From positions 335,891 to 399,890 of the forward strand of contig LNAC01000735.1 in assembly GCA_002007465.1 (NCBI GenBank): a stretch of DNA of 64,000 nt, in the 5' to 3' direction. The translations under genes and the position numbers were made by a program. Every line of letters begins with the position of its first letter. Within the stretch, counting starts at the first letter, position 1. The notes beneath the pieces are model-generated. The model did not search any database, was not told the DNA's origin, and was given only the letters and a program-made list of their open reading frames with translations. Below, in pieces: positions 1-12,106 of the stretch. This DNA comes from Ailurus styani (taxonomy: Eukaryota; Chordata; Mammalia; Carnivora; Ailuridae).

Positions 1-531
1 TTTTCTTTCCAACTTTTTTATGCTGGAAGTTCTCAAACTAGATTCCAGAAGTTGAAAGTATAGTATGATGGGCGCCCATAAACCACCACTAACATTTAAC
101 CATTTAACATCCTTCTTTATATAACTGTATTCTGAAACACTGAAACTAAGTTGCAGATGTTATGATGCTTCAACACAAATACATCCTCAAGCATCCCTTA
201 AGATCATGGATATTCTTCATAATCCCACTGTTGTTGTCACACTAAAGAAAATAAACAATAATGCTCTAATATTTCTTATCCAGCTGAAACTGAAATGTCC
301 ATAACTGTCCCAGTAATATCCTTTATAGCTGTTTGTTTTTTAATTGAGATTTAATCAAGATTTACAGACTGCATGTAGTTTATGTTACCTTTGAAGCACT
401 CATCTTTGGGCAATTACTATGTCCCAGATGAACAGGCCTTCCTATTTAATTTTCACAAGAAAAAATTAGATAAACTTTGGTTATGTAAAATGGTGATACA
501 GTCTCACCTCTGAACACTCTGATGTGTTTTA

Positions 532-556
532 ACAACTGAGCCACCCAGGCATCCCT
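532..556 (-). mobile_element. 25-bp SINE head with perfect TSD
   Basis: ACAACTGAGCCACCCAGGCATCCCT is the first 24-25 nt of a SINEC on the minus strand. It lies between two perfect copies of ACTCTGATGTGTTTTA (516-531 and 557-572). The SINE body and A-tail are missing. Confidence 0.85.
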
Positions 557-574
557 ACTCTGATGTGTTTTAGT

Positions 575-660
575 TATTTGTCATTATATTCACAGAATCT
601 AGCACAGAGCCTTGAACATCTTAGGTAGTAATATATAGACAGCTGTGGAATAAATGAAAC
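575..660 (+). mobile_element. L2-like 3' end fragment
   Basis: GAATCTAGCACAGAGCCTTG and GGAATAAATGA at the right end; short and diverged. Confidence 0.4.
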
Positions 661-1041
661 ATGATGTGTGCTTGTTTATTCTGATGGAAAAACTAAAGTA
701 GAAACATGGTGGTAAATTACATAGTTTGTTGTGATAATACACTGAGGCAGGGGTAACTCTTATTCACACTCCTGGGCTTTTCTGGGCTCTTTGGTGGAAA
801 CACTTGAATAGTCCACATTAGCTGCCTGAAGCAACCAGGATAACAATTAAAATTCATGCTGATTTGAATCTATTCAATATACCCATTTTTTGTTTTAATA
901 TTTAAAATTGTTCTTAATTTAACAACAAGGAGGAGGAGTTTCCCATTTGTTTTTATCAGGCTACAGGCTTTATCACATTTAGAAACAAGTGATTCAAAGG
1001 AAGCCAATAACAAATGTCAGGTTTAGAATCCAGGCCATTTC

Positions 1042-1165
1042 CTTCCTTTTTGGGCGGGGGGGGATTTAATTTTTAAGTAATTTCTACATCCAACATGGGG
1101 CTCGAACTTACAACCCTAAGATCAAGAGTTGCACACTCTACTGACAGAACCAGCCAGGTGCCCCT
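1042..1165 (-). mobile_element. Older short tRNA-Lys SINE
   Basis: Reverse complement of a short tRNA-like SINE (GGGGCTCGAACTTACAACCC, AGAACCAGCCAGGTGCCCC). TSD AATCCAGGCCATTTC (1027-1041) versus AATCTAGGCCATTTC (1166-1180). Confidence 0.85.
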
Positions 1166-1735
1166 AATCTAGGCCATTTCTTTTCTCTCTCTTATATCAC
1201 AGGGTTTTGAGAACCCATATACACATAAAAATATAGAAAAAGATGCAATAATATTTTAAACTCTGTGAGTTTTCACAGGCCAATCCCTTACAAGATATAC
1301 ACAGAATATTGCAAAGGGGCTGACAGTGGACAATGACTGCAGCCTCAATGGGTAAATATTCTGATAAGTATAACTCGGCAAGAAGGCAAGTCATTTATGT
1401 CATTATTGGGCTAAAATGTTCTCTGATTTTTTGTCAGTGTCTTTTAGAATCTCAGAGACATATTTGTCAAGAACTGTCTTAGAAAAGAAGATGGTTAATG
1501 ATGATTTTTTTTACCATGAATACTCTAATTTCTATGATATATAAGTAAAGAACATGAAATAACTCATTGTTTTCATGATAAATATTAATTATAACAATCT
1601 TGTACAGAAATGTATAGTTCTTCCTTTTAGTTAAGTCAGCTTTGTAAGTCATCTACCAGCATTTAAGATGAACAACGGAGTCATTCAGTTTGTTGTGATA
1701 TCTTTTTGGTCCTCTTTGAAGGGAAATAATTTTTA

Positions 1736-1920
1736 AAATTAATTTATTTAATTAGAGAGAGAGCATGGGGGGGAAGGGGCAGAGGGAGAAAAATAATCTC
1801 AAGCAGACTCTCTGCTGAGCACAGAGCCCAACACATGTCTTGATCCCACAGCCTGGAAATCATGACCTGAGCTGAAATCAAGAGTCGGACACTTAACCAA
1901 CTGAGCCATCCAGGTGCCCC
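1736..1920 (-). mobile_element. Carnivore SINE (SINEC)
   Basis: AAAATTAATTTATTTAATTA at the tail side and AACTGAGCCATCCAGGTGCC at the head. The flanks GGGAAATAATTTT / GGGGAAAAATTT are an imperfect TSD. Confidence 0.85.
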
Positions 1921-2492
1921 CAAAGGGGAAAAATTTAAACCTGAATTCAGAGAAATTCCCACCCTTCCCCCTAAGCCAGCATGCAACTACCCAAAAGAGC
2001 AATTTTCAGTTACTTTTTTGTGTGACTAGTTTTCATGAAAGGCTAGTATTAATAACACTGTTTGCAAAATTTACTTTTTCTTTTTTAACCATCCTGTTTT
2101 ACAGACTGAGAAAGTAAAGAGGTACAATCTCTGGGGTGAGGTATTTTCAGGAAGGACATTGGGTGGCAGGTGCATTCAGAGTGCTCAGACTGTGAAGTTT
2201 TGGTGGCAGTCTTTTCCACTCCTGCAGGTTTTGTTGCCTGCCATAAATTTGGCTTCAATTACACAGATATCCATAAATTTTCATCCAGTGAATGCTGTGC
2301 ACATTAAAACATGGACCTCTGTCGAAGATTTCATCACCAGCAATCAAGCATTTTTCAAATTAACATGTCTTCAGAACTATTTGAAATGTAAGAACAAAGA
2401 CCAATAAAGAACAAAACTTCATTAATAATCATGTAGAAGGCCCTTAGCATTTTTTAGTAAAGCACTGTACTTATCAAAAAATAACTACTTTC

Positions 2493-2689
2493 GGGGTGCC
2501 TGGGTGGCTTAGTGGTTTAAGCCTCTGCCTTCAGCTTGGGTCATGATCTCAGGGTCCTGGGATGGAGCCCCGCATTGGGGTCTCTGCTCAGTGGGGAGCC
2601 TGCTTCCCCCTCTCCCTCTGCCTGCCTCTTTGCCTACTTGTGATCTTTCTTTCTCTCTCTCTGTCAAAATGAATAAAATCTTTAAAAAA
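2493..2689 (+). mobile_element. Carnivore SINE (SINEC), young type
   Basis: GGGTGCCTGGGTGGCTTAGT to ATAAAATCTTTAAAAA. The TSD ATAACTACTTTC is repeated directly after the tail. Confidence 0.95.
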
Positions 2690-2712
2690 ATAACTACTTT
2701 CCTTTTAATAAA

Positions 2713-2812
2713 CTAGAATATAAATGTCATGAGAACAGAGAATATTTGGATTGTTACTACATCCACAATGCTAGCATAGAGAAGGCATTCAATAAAAATT
2801 TACTAAATGGAT
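2713..2812 (+). mobile_element. L2 LINE 3' end fragment
   Basis: AATGTCATGAGAACAGAGAA and GAAGGCATTCAATAAAAATT resemble the L2 3' terminus. Confidence 0.5.
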
Positions 2813-3150
2813 ATGTCGAGTGTTTCAACTCTTGAGGGAGCTGTTAGGCTCCACAGAGGTCACTAAACCGCAGCTGATGACTTGGAAGTGCATGAAGTGG
2901 GTCCTTTCTGATCCATATAGCTATAGCCTATGGCATCTCTGGCAAACAAGTAGAAACAACACATCAGAACTGAGCCCAACAGGACCTGACCACGCAAGCA
3001 AAGTGAAAAGGCAGGTTGCTGACATTCTTGGCTGGCATCCTTTCTCAACCTTCACCTACAGGACTGTGGAGAGCTAGCTCCCTAGGACCAGAGCTGAAGC
3101 TAGGAAAACTCACACCTACTGGGTGGAGGATCTGTCTTACCAGATATTAA
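2813..3150. other. No gene or repeat recognised
   Basis: Unique-looking sequence between an L2 fragment and a SINE. Two overlapping short ORFs on opposite strands (82 and 61 codons) have no recognisable domain. Confidence 0.5.
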
Positions 3151-3164
3151 GAATTATTTTCAAG

Positions 3165-3349
3165 GGCACCTGGGTGGCTTGGTCATTAAGCGTCTGCCTT
3201 TGGCTCAGGTCATGATCCCAGGATCCGGGATTGAGCCCTATGTCAGGCTCCCTGCTCCGTGGGAAGACTGCTTCTCTCTCTCTCCCACTCCCTCTGCTTG
3301 TGTTCCTTCTGTTGCTGTGTCTCTGTCAAATAAATAAAATCTTTAAAAA
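3165..3349 (+). mobile_element. Carnivore SINE (SINEC)
   Basis: Complete element with TSD AATTATTTTCAAG at 3152-3164 and 3350-3362. Confidence 0.95.
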
Positions 3350-3362
3350 AATTATTTTCAAG

Positions 3363-4148
3363 CCATAGTAACAAATACTGTTCCCCAGTATAAGAATAGA
3401 AAAGTAGACCAACTGGGGGAAGCAGACAGCTTAGAAAGAAGCTTTTATTTACATGGATATTTGATATATGACAGTGGTGACATAACAAATCAATGTGAAA
3501 AGGATGGAATAATCAACAATGGTATTGGGACAACTGGACACCCATATTATAATAAATGTAGCTATACACTCCGCACCTAGACACAAAATAATCCTAGATG
3601 AATTAAGGATCTAACTATGAAAAGAAAACCACTTTAAAACTTTTAGAAAGAAACATGCTACAACATGGATGAAATCTGAAGGTATTATGCTAAATGAAAA
3701 AAACCAATCCCAAAAGGTGCATAGTGTATGATTCCACTCACATGAGGTACCTAAAGCACAAAAAATCATGGGGACAGAAACTAGAATGGTAATCATTAGG
3801 GGCTGGGGGAGAGGAAGTGGGGAGTTTGTCTTTAATAGGGACAGAGTTTTAATTTTGCAAAATGAAAAAAGTTCTAGAGATGGATGGTTGCTGATGTTTT
3901 TTTCACAACACTGTAAACATATGTAAAGTCACTGAATGTTGAAAAACAATTTTATGTTATGTACATTTCAGAACTAAAATTCCAATGATATTTTCTTTGA
4001 AAGAAAGACATCAAAAAAAAATAAGGAAGATGAAAAGTTTAAAGTAGAAGAATGGTAAAAAAATATATAATGCAGATTTTAACCAAAAGATATCTATTAT
4101 GTTATATTAATATGAGACATAATAAACTTTAAGGCAAAAAGCACTACT
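3363..4148 (+). mobile_element. Old L1, ORF2 C-terminal and 3'UTR fragment(s)
   Basis: GTATTGGGACAACTGGACAC, GACACAAAATAATCCTAGAT and AACATGGATGAAATCTGAAG are L1 ORF2-end and 3'UTR motifs. The end near 4000-4148 may belong to a separate L1 piece. Decayed, non-coding. Confidence 0.65.
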
Positions 4149-4165
4149 AGAAATAAAGAAGTTCA

Positions 4166-4289
4166 TTATGGACATTGGGGAGGGTTTGTGCTTTGGTGAG
4201 GGCTGTGAAAGATGTAAGCCTGATGATTCACAGACCTGTACCCCTTGGGCAAATAATAAAAATAAAATTAAAAAAAAAAAAAAAAAAAA
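4166..4289 (+). mobile_element. Very short 5'-truncated young L1 3' end with perfect TSD
   Basis: About 100 bp of the young L1 3' terminus (GGACATTGGGGAGGGTTTGT, GACCTGTACCCCTTGGGC) plus a long A-tail. It is flanked by a perfect 17-bp duplication AGAAATAAAGAAGTTCA at 4149-4165 and 4289-4305. Confidence 0.92.
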
Positions 4290-4305
4290 GAAATAAAGAA
4301 GTTCA

Positions 4306-4957
4306 AAGTTTTCACAAAGCAAACTCTAGTCCCAGATGACTTACTAGTAAGTTTTATCAAATGGTCAAGAAATATGAGACCCCTGAGTGACTCAGTCAAT
4401 TAAGCATCTGCCCTTGGCTCAGGTCATGATCCCAGGGTCCTGGGATGGAACCCTGCACTGGGCTCCCTGCTCAGCAGGGAGTCTGCTTTTCCTTCTCCCT
4501 CTGCTATTCCCTCTGCTTGTGCTCTCTGACTCTATCTCTCTGTCAAATAAATAAATAATTAAATCTTTAAAAAGAATGGTCAAGAAATAAATAATTCCAA
4601 AATGTCTTGGGGCTAGTGCAATATAAAAGTGAGGACATTATAATAAGAGTAAGAGAAGGACAATTACAGAACAATCTCATTCACAAACATAGATGCAAAC
4701 TTCCTTAATAAAATAATAGCAAATCAAATCAAGCAAGTATAAAAGAAAGCAAGAATAAAAAGGAAAATCTAACATGGCCCAGTTGGGTTTATTTCATAAG
4801 TACAAAGTTGGTTTCACATGAGGAAAAGAAATCAAACAATATAATTTATTATGTTAACTGATTAAAGTGAAAAATCATACAAATATTTCAATAGATGCAG
4901 AAAAAGCATTTGATAAAATTCAACATCTATTTATGACTTAAAAATCTTATCTAACTA
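4306..4957 (+). mobile_element. Old L1 ORF2 (reverse transcriptase region), left part
   Basis: GCAAACTTCCTTAATAAAAT, CAATAGATGCAGAAAAAGCA and TTGATAAAATTCAACATCTA are the L1 RT motif-A area. It is interrupted at 4957 by the 8.3 kb L1 and resumes at 13243. Confidence 0.75.
4375..4574 (+). mobile_element. Carnivore SINE (SINEC)
   Basis: TSD AATGGTCAAGAAATA at 4360-4374 and 4575-4589, inside an old L1. Confidence 0.95.
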
Positions 4958-5275
4958 TGGAATTAACTATGGAAGATGGCTGAGTAGGATGACCCTGAAT
5001 TCACCTTGTCCTACAGACAGATACAACTAGATAACATTCACATCACTGTAAATAACCCAGGAAATAACGCAAAGACTTGCAGAACAAACTCCACAACTAA
5101 ATATAGAGAAAAGGACACATCCAAGAGGGTAGGAAGGGTAGAGACATGGTGGGGAGGTAAACCCTGTGGGTCTGGCTGCTGGAAGGAAGGAGTGAGCATG
5201 GGTGGGAAGAAGAGAGAGAAACAGACTGTCACAACAGGGTGCCTGCACAGCAAAGACGAATCCCCATAGCATTTG

Positions 5276-5483
5276 TTTTTTTTTTTTTTTTTTAAAGATT
5301 TTATTTATTTATTTCACAGAGGGAGAGAGATCACAAGGAGGCAGAGAGGCAGGCAGAGAGAGAGAGGGGGAAGCAGGCTCCCTGCCAAGCAGAGAGCCCG
5401 ATGCGGGCCTCGATCCCAGGACCCTGAGATCATGACCTGGGCCGAAAGCAGAGGCTTTAACCCACTGAGCCACCCAGGCGCCC
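5276..5483 (-). mobile_element. Carnivore SINE (SINEC), young type
   Basis: Inserted in the L1-A 5'UTR. TSD CCCCATAGCATTTG at 5262-5275 and 5484-5497, perfect. Confidence 0.96.
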
Positions 5484-6057
5484 CCCCATAGCATTTGATT
5501 TTGAAAATCAGAGGGGCCAAATTCCATTAATTTTTATAATCAGTGGAAGTAAAGCCTGGAACTTTAAAAATCAGTTGGGTCAGTTCTGGGAGAACCTAGA
5601 AGGCAAAAGGAAATTAAGTCCCTGCCCTCAAGAGACAGCACAATAAACAGCCCATGGAGTTACAGTTTAGAATCAGCAGTTTGGAAAACATGTGGGCCTT
5701 ACAGGAGGGTTAGTTACTAATCTCAGAATTAGTTGAGGAACTTCTCCAGGAACCAAGGAGCTAGCAGGTACCACTTTCCTCCTTAACCCCGCCCCCCCGC
5801 CCCATGTAAACACATACAGCCTCTTGTGGGAACCAGTGTTCACTATCTAACTTGCTTACACCATACACTACCCCCTCCAGCTGGGCTTGCCTCACTACTG
5901 GTGTTGTAAGGATGTCTGGTCCCCTCCCCCAGAAGACCAGCACAATCCTTGCCAACATCATGTTTCCCCACTGCATGATTTTCAGGGACTCAGTCCTGGC
6001 TGCTACAGCTGATCATCACCCACCAAGGATGTGCATATCTTTTAAAAATTGTACCCC

Positions 6058-6244
6058 GAGGGGTCCCTGGGTAGTTCAGTCAGTTATGCATTTGCCTTTG
6101 GCTCGGGTCATGATCTTAGGGTCCTGGAATCAAGCCCAGCATCAGATTCCCTGCTCAGCAGAGTCTGCTTCTCCCTCTGCCCGTCCCCCTGCTTGTGTTC
6201 TCTCTCTCACAAACAAACATATAAATAAAATCTTATATACAAAA
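6058..6244 (+). mobile_element. Carnivore SINE (SINEC)
   Basis: TSD AAAAATTGTACCCC (6044-6057) versus AAAAAGTGTACCCC (6245-6258). Confidence 0.9.
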
Positions 6245-7074
6245 AAAAAGTGTACCCCCTGCCCAAGCATGCTTTGCAGAGCCACTCCAGCTGGCCAAGT
6301 CTCCACAGTGACTATGCATCCCTGTGGAACAGGACAGGTGTGCACAGCCTTGTAGGCACTGCAGCCCTGCTTGCTTGTGATTTAGAAAGCAGCTCGAGCA
6401 GTTGGGTTTCCACAGTAACTGCATGTCTTCTGTGGAAGAAGGCCAGGGCCACCTTGTTAAAAGTGTGGTCTTAACCACTACTTTAAAGAGCCAGAGACAT
6501 AGCTGATTTTCCTAACACACAGGAACAGACACAGAGTTAGGCAAAATGAGGAGACAGAGGAATATGTCCCAAATGAAACAACAGGACAAAAATCACAGAA
6601 AGAGACCTAAATGAAAAAGAGATAAGTAACATGCCTTACTTATCTCTTAAAAGAGATAAGTATTATGTGAATTTAAAGCAATTCTCACTAGATTTGAGAA
6701 AAGAGTGATGGACATCAGTGAAACCCTTAACACAGAGATTAAAAAGAACCAAACACAGATGAAGAATAAAATATTTAAAGTTAAAAATACACTAGATAGA
6801 ATAAATGGCAGGCTGGAAGAAGCAGAAGAAGGAATCCGAAACCTAGAGGACAGAGTAATGGAAAGTAATCAAGTTAAGCAGGTGAAAGAAAAAAAAATTG
6901 TGTAAAAACGGAAGAGACTTAGGGAACTCAGTGACTCCATTAAGCGTAATGACATTAGCATTATAGGGACCCCAGAAGAAGGAGAGAGAGAAAAGGAATC
7001 ATAAAATTTATTTGAAGAAATAATAGCTGAAAAATTCCCTAATTTGGAGAAGGAAACAGAAATTCTGACCTGGG

Positions 7075-8259
7075 AAAGACCTGACTCAATGTGAGACAGG
7101 AATCCATCAAAATCCTTGAGGAGAGCACAGGCAGCAACCTCTTCGACCTCAGCCACAACAACTTCTTCCTAGAAACATCACCAAAGGCAAGGGAAGCAAG
7201 GGCAAAAATGAACTACTGGGACTTCATCAAGATGAAAAGCTTTTGCACAGCAAAGAAAACAGTCAACAAAATCAAAAGACAACTGACAGAATGGGAGAAG
7301 ATATTTGCAAATGACATATCAGATAAAGGGCTAGTATCCGAAATCTATAAAGAACTTATCAAACTCAACACCCAAAGAATAAATAATCCAATCGAGAAAT
7401 GGGCAGGAGACATGAACAGACATTTCTCCAAAGAAGACATCCAAATAGCCAAGAAAACATGTAAAATGCTCAACATCACTCAGCCTCAGGGAAATACAAA
7501 TCAAAACCACAGTGAGCTACCACCTCACATCAGTCAGAATGACTAAATTAACAAGTCAGGAAATGACAGGTGTTGGCAAGGATGGGGAGAAAGGGAAACC
7601 CTCCTTCACGGTTGGTGGGACTGCAAGCTGGTGCAGCCAGTCTGGAAAACAGTATGGAGGTTCCTCAAAAAGTTGAAAATACAGCTATCCTATGACCCAG
7701 CCATTGCACTACTGGGTATTTACCCTAAAGATACAAATATAGTGATCCAAAGGGGCACATACACCTGAATGTTTATAGCAGCAATGTCCACAATAGCCAA
7801 ACTATGGAAAGAACCTAGCTGTCCATCAACAGATGAATGGATAAAGAAGAGGTGGTATATATATACATATATACACACAATGGAGTACTATTCAGCCATC
7901 AAAAGAAACAAAATCTTGCCATTCACAATGATGTGGATGGAACTAGAGGGTATTTTGCTAAGTGAAATAAGTCAATCAGAGAAAGACAATTATCATATGA
8001 TCTCTCTGATATAAGGAATTTGAGGGGCAGGGGGTCGTGGGGGGTAGGAAGGGAAAAAATGAAACAAGAGAGGATTGGGAAGGAGACAAACCATAAGAGA
8101 CTCTTAATCTCATGAAACAAACTGAGGGTTACTGGATTAAGGACATTGGGGAGGGTTTGTGCTATGGTGAGTGCTGTGAAATATGTAAGCCTGTTGATTC
8201 ACAGACCTGTACCCCAGGGCAAATAATACATTATATGTTAATAAAAAAAAAAGAAAGAA
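7075..8259 (+). mobile_element. Nested 5'-truncated young L1 inside L1-A ORF1
   Basis: It begins inside the ORF2 C-terminal region (GTGAGACAGGAATCCATC), runs through the L1 3'UTR (GGACATTGGGGAGGGTTTGT) and ends in an A-rich tail. The TSD AGAAATTC(T/A)GA(C/T)CTGGG lies at 7058-7074 and 8260-8276. The host ORF1 reads on across the insertion, which proves nesting. Confidence 0.93.
7091..7546 (+). pseudogene. ORF2 C-terminal remnant of the nested L1
   Basis: A 151-codon stop-free frame covering the end of L1 ORF2 ([40 protein letters not shown]). There is no endonuclease or RT domain because the copy is 5'-truncated. Not a gene. Confidence 0.85.
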
Positions 8260-9212
8260 AGAAATTCAGATCTGGGAGGCACAGAGATCCCCCAGCAAAA
8301 TCAACCCAAGAAGGACCACACCGAGACACACAGTAATTGAAATGGCAAAAGCAGTGATAAAGAATTTTATAAGCAGCAAAACAGTTACATAAAAGGGAAA
8401 ACCCATAAAGCTATCAGCAGATTTTTCAACAAAAACTTTGCAGTCCAGAGGAGAGAGGCATGATATATTCAAAGTGCTAAAAGGAAAAAACCTGCAGCAA
8501 AGAATACTCTATTCAGCAAGACTATCATTCAGAATAGAAGAGATGGTTTCCCAGACAAGAAAAGTTAAAAGAGTTCATGACCACCAAACCAGTCCTATAA
8601 GAAATGTTAAAGGGGACTCTGTGAGTACAAAGGAAAGACCATAAAAGTTAAAAAAGTAGGAAGCACAAAAGTTGTAAAAATAAAGGTATCTGTAAAAATC
8701 AATCAATGTACTCACAAAATAAAATGAAGTATGGTAACATATACCTAAGATGTGAGGCGGTGAGGAGTAAAGAATGGGTTTAAACTTAAGCAACTATCAA
8801 CTTCATACAGACTGCTGTATACAGATGTTATATACAAACCTAATGGTAACCACGAATCGAAAACCAGTAATAGGTATACAAAAAATAAAGTATATCACTA
8901 AAGAAAGCCAATTTATGGTGTGAGAAGGAAGCAAGGGAAGAAAGGAACAGAATATATCTACAAAAACAAACACAAAACAATGTCAATAAAAAACAAAATG
9001 GCAATAAATACATATCGGTAATTACTCTGAATATAAATGGACTAAATGTTCCAATCAAAAGACATACGGTGATGGAATGGATAAAAAACAAGACTCATCC
9101 GTATGTTGCCTACAAGAGACTCACTTCAGACCTAAAGACATAAGCAGGTTGAAAGTGAGGGGACAGAGAAACATTTATTATGCAAATGTATGTCAAAAAG
9201 AAAACCACTGTA

Positions 9213-9345
9213 GGGGCACCTGGGTGGCTCAGTCAGTGAAGCATCTGCCTTATGCTCAGGTCATGATCCCTGGAGTCAAGCCTCATGTCAGGCTCCCTGC
9301 TTGGTAGGGAGACTGATTCTCCCTCTCCTACTCCCCCTGCTTGTG

Positions 9346-9381
<36 letters not shown>

Positions 9382-9411
9382 CAAATAAATAAATAAAATC
9401 TTTTTTAAAAA
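9213..9411 (+). mobile_element. Carnivore SINE (SINEC)
   Basis: GGGGCACCTGGGTGGCTCAG to AAATAAAATCTTTT, with an internal (TC)n expansion at 9349-9373. Followed by A-rich and GAAA-rich sequence before L1-A ORF2 resumes at about 9455. Confidence 0.9.
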
Positions 9412-9495
9412 TGGATATTTTTCTTCAAAAAAAAAAAAAAGAAAGGAAAGAAAGAAAGCCAGTGTAGCAATACTTATATCACACAACCTAGACTT

Positions 9496-9699
9496 TATTT
9501 ATTTATTTATTTTTAAAGATTTTATTTATTTTTTGACAGAGAGGACAGCAAGAGAGGGAACACAAGCAGGGGGAGTGGGAGAGGAAGAAGTAGACTTCCC
9601 ACCAAGCAGGGAGCCCAATGTGGGGCTTGATCCAGGATCCTGGGATCATGATCTAAGCTGAAGGTAGACGCTTAATGACTGAGCCACCCAGATGCCCCC
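9496..9699 (-). mobile_element. Carnivore SINE (SINEC)
   Basis: TSD AACCTAGACTT (9485-9495) versus AAACTAGACTT (9700-9710), in L1-A ORF2. Confidence 0.92.
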
Positions 9700-10457
9700 A
9701 AACTAGACTTAAAACCAAATACTGTAACAAGAGATAAAGAAGGACAGTATATAATAATAAAGACAACAATTCAATGAGAGGATATACCAATTGTAAATAT
9801 TTATATACCCAAATAAGAGTACCCAAATACATAAAATTGTTAATAACAAATATAAAGGAAATAATTGATAGCAATACAATAATAGTAGGGGACTTTAACA
9901 CCCCACTTACATCAATGGACAGAACAACCAAACAGAAAATCAAGGAAACCGTGGCTTTGAATGACACATTGGACCAGATGGATTTAACAGACATATTCAG
10001 AACATTCTATCCTAAAACAGCAGAATACACATTCAAGTGCACACAGAACATTCTCCAGAATAGATCACATAATAAGCCACAAAAGAAGCCTCAACAAATT
10101 CAAAAAAATTGAAGTCATATAATGCATATTTTCCAGCTATACTATAAAACTACAAACAAACCACAAGAAAAAAATCTGGAAAGACCACAAATACATGTAG
10201 GTTAAATAACATGCTAATAACCAATGAATGGATCAACCAAGAAATCAAAGAAGAAATAAAAAATTACATGGAAACAAAATAAAATGAAAACGCAACAGTC
10301 CAAAACCTTAGGGATGCAGCAAAAATGATTCTAAAAGGGAAGTTTATGGCAGTATAGGCCTATCTTAGGAAGCAAGAAAAATATCAAATAAACAACCTAA
10401 AATTACATGCTAGAAAAAGAAGAGCAAAAGGAAGGAAACAATAAAGATTAGAGCAGA

Positions 10458-10638
10458 GGGGCACCTGATGGCTCAGTCGCTTGGGTGGCTGCCTTCAACT
10501 TGGGTCATGATCCCAGAGTCCTAGGATCAAGCCCCATTTCAGGCTCCTTGCTCAGCGGGGAACCTTTTTCTCCCTCTCCCTCTGCCTGCTTCTTCTCCTG
10601 CTTGTGCTGTCAAATAAATAAATAAAATCTTAAAAAAA
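10458..10638 (+). mobile_element. Carnivore SINE (SINEC)
   Basis: TSD AAAGATTAGAGCAGA at 10443-10457 and 10639-10653, perfect. Confidence 0.95.
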
Positions 10639-10765
10639 AAAGATTAGAGCAGAAATAAATGATATAGAAAATAAAAAATAACAGATCAATGAAACCAGGA
10701 ACTGGTTCTTCAAAAAGATCATCAAAATTGATAAACCTCTGACTCACCAGTAAAAAAGAGAAAGC

Positions 10766-10962
10766 GGGGCACTTTGGTGGCTCAATCAGTTAAGCATCTT
10801 ACTCTTGGTCATGATCTTGGGGTCATGGGATTGAGCCCCACATTTGGGCTCTGTACTCAGCATGGAATCTGCTTGTCCCTCTCCGTCCTCCTCCCCCCAT
10901 TTGTGTGCATTCTCTCTCTCTCTCAGTTAAATAAACAAATAAATAAAATCTTTAGAAAGAAC
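10766..10962 (+). mobile_element. Carnivore SINE (SINEC)
   Basis: Diverged head (GGGGCACTTTGGTGGCTCAA). TSD AGAGAAAGC at 10757-10765 and 10963-10971. Confidence 0.9.
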
Positions 10963-11335
10963 AGAGAAAGCACTTGAATAAACAAAATCAGAAACAAACG
11001 AGAAGAAATAACAACCAACACTACAGAAATACAAACAATTATAAGAGAATATTACAAAAAAATTATATGCCAACAAACTGGACAACCTAGAAAAAAATTA
11101 ATAAATTCCTAGAAACATATAACCTCCAAAACAGAATTAGGAAGAAATAGAAAATTTGAACAGACTGATCACCACCAATGAAATTGAATCAGTAATCAAA
11201 AAACTCCCAACAAGCTATTTAGGTGAATACTTATTCTTCTCTAAATTTTCCCAAAAAAAGAGGAGGAATGAAAACTTCCAAATTCATTGTATGAGGCTGG
11301 CATTACCCTGATACCAAAACCAGATAAAGACACCA

Positions 11336-11338
<3 letters not shown>

Positions 11339-11377
<39 letters not shown>
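11339..11377 (+). repeat. (AG)n microsatellite
   Basis: 39-bp pure AG run inside L1-A ORF2. Confidence 0.97.
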
Positions 11378-11380
<3 letters not shown>

Positions 11381-11569
11381 CTATAGGCCAATATCGCTGA
11401 TCACACATAGATGCAAAAATCCTCAACAAAATACTGGCAAATTGAATCTAATAATACATTTGAAAAATCATTCACCATGATCAAGTGGGATTAATTCCTG
11501 GGATGCAAGGGTGCTTCAATATTTACAACTCAATCAATATAATACATAACATTACTATGAGAAAGCATA

Positions 11570-11708
11570 GGGGCACCTAGGTGGCTCAGATGGTTAAGCG
11601 TCTGCCTTCAGTTCAGGTCATGATCCCAGGGTCCTGGAATCAAGCCCTGAGTCAGGATCCCTGGTCAGCAGGAAGACTGCTTCTCCCTCTGCCCCTCCCC
11701 CTGCTCAT

Positions 11709-11752
<44 letters not shown>

Positions 11753-11776
11753 AAATAAATAAAATCCTTTACAAAA
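11570..11776 (+). mobile_element. Carnivore SINE (SINEC) with long (TC)n
   Basis: GGGGCACCTAGGTGGCTCAG to AATAAAATCCTTTAC, with a 39-bp (TC)n expansion at 11711-11749. TSD not resolved. Confidence 0.9.
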
Positions 11777-11932
11777 TGAAAACTATAAAACACTGATGAA
11801 AAAAACTGAAGATGACACAAAGAAATGGAAAGACATTCCATGCTTACGGAACTAAAGAACAAATATTGTTAAAATGTCCACGGTACCCCAATCTACACAT
11901 TTAATGTAATCCCTGTCAAAATACTAACAACT

Positions 11933-12106
11933 GGGGCACCTGGGTAGCTCAGTCATTAGGCGTCTGCCCTCAGCCCAGGGTCCTGGGATCGAGCCCCTCA
12001 TCGGGCTCCCTGCTCAGCAGAAAGCCTCCTTCTCCCTCTCCCACTCCTCCTGCTTGTGTTCCCTCTCACGGTCTCTCTGTCAACTAAATAAATAAAATCA
12101 TAAAAA
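11933..12106 (+). mobile_element. Carnivore SINE (SINEC), internally shortened
   Basis: Lacks the TCAGGTCATGATC block (CAGCCCAGGGTCCTGG). TSD AAAATACTAACA on both sides. Confidence 0.9.

Larger units (their letters stand above)
6705..8640 (+). pseudogene. L1-A ORF1 remnant, interrupted by an L1
   Basis: The 66-codon reading frame at 6705-6905 encodes a coiled-coil stretch (NTLDRINGRLEEAEEGIRNL) typical of L1 ORF1 protein, the RNA-binding chaperone of L1 particles. The frame breaks at 6903. The RNA-binding part resumes at 8277 after the nested L1 (GGCACAGAGATCC, AAGAATACTCTATTCAGCAA). Confidence 0.75.

Noticed and set aside
5852..6355. 167-codon ORF
   Set aside because: Composed of L1 5'UTR and a SINE read through; no protein family.
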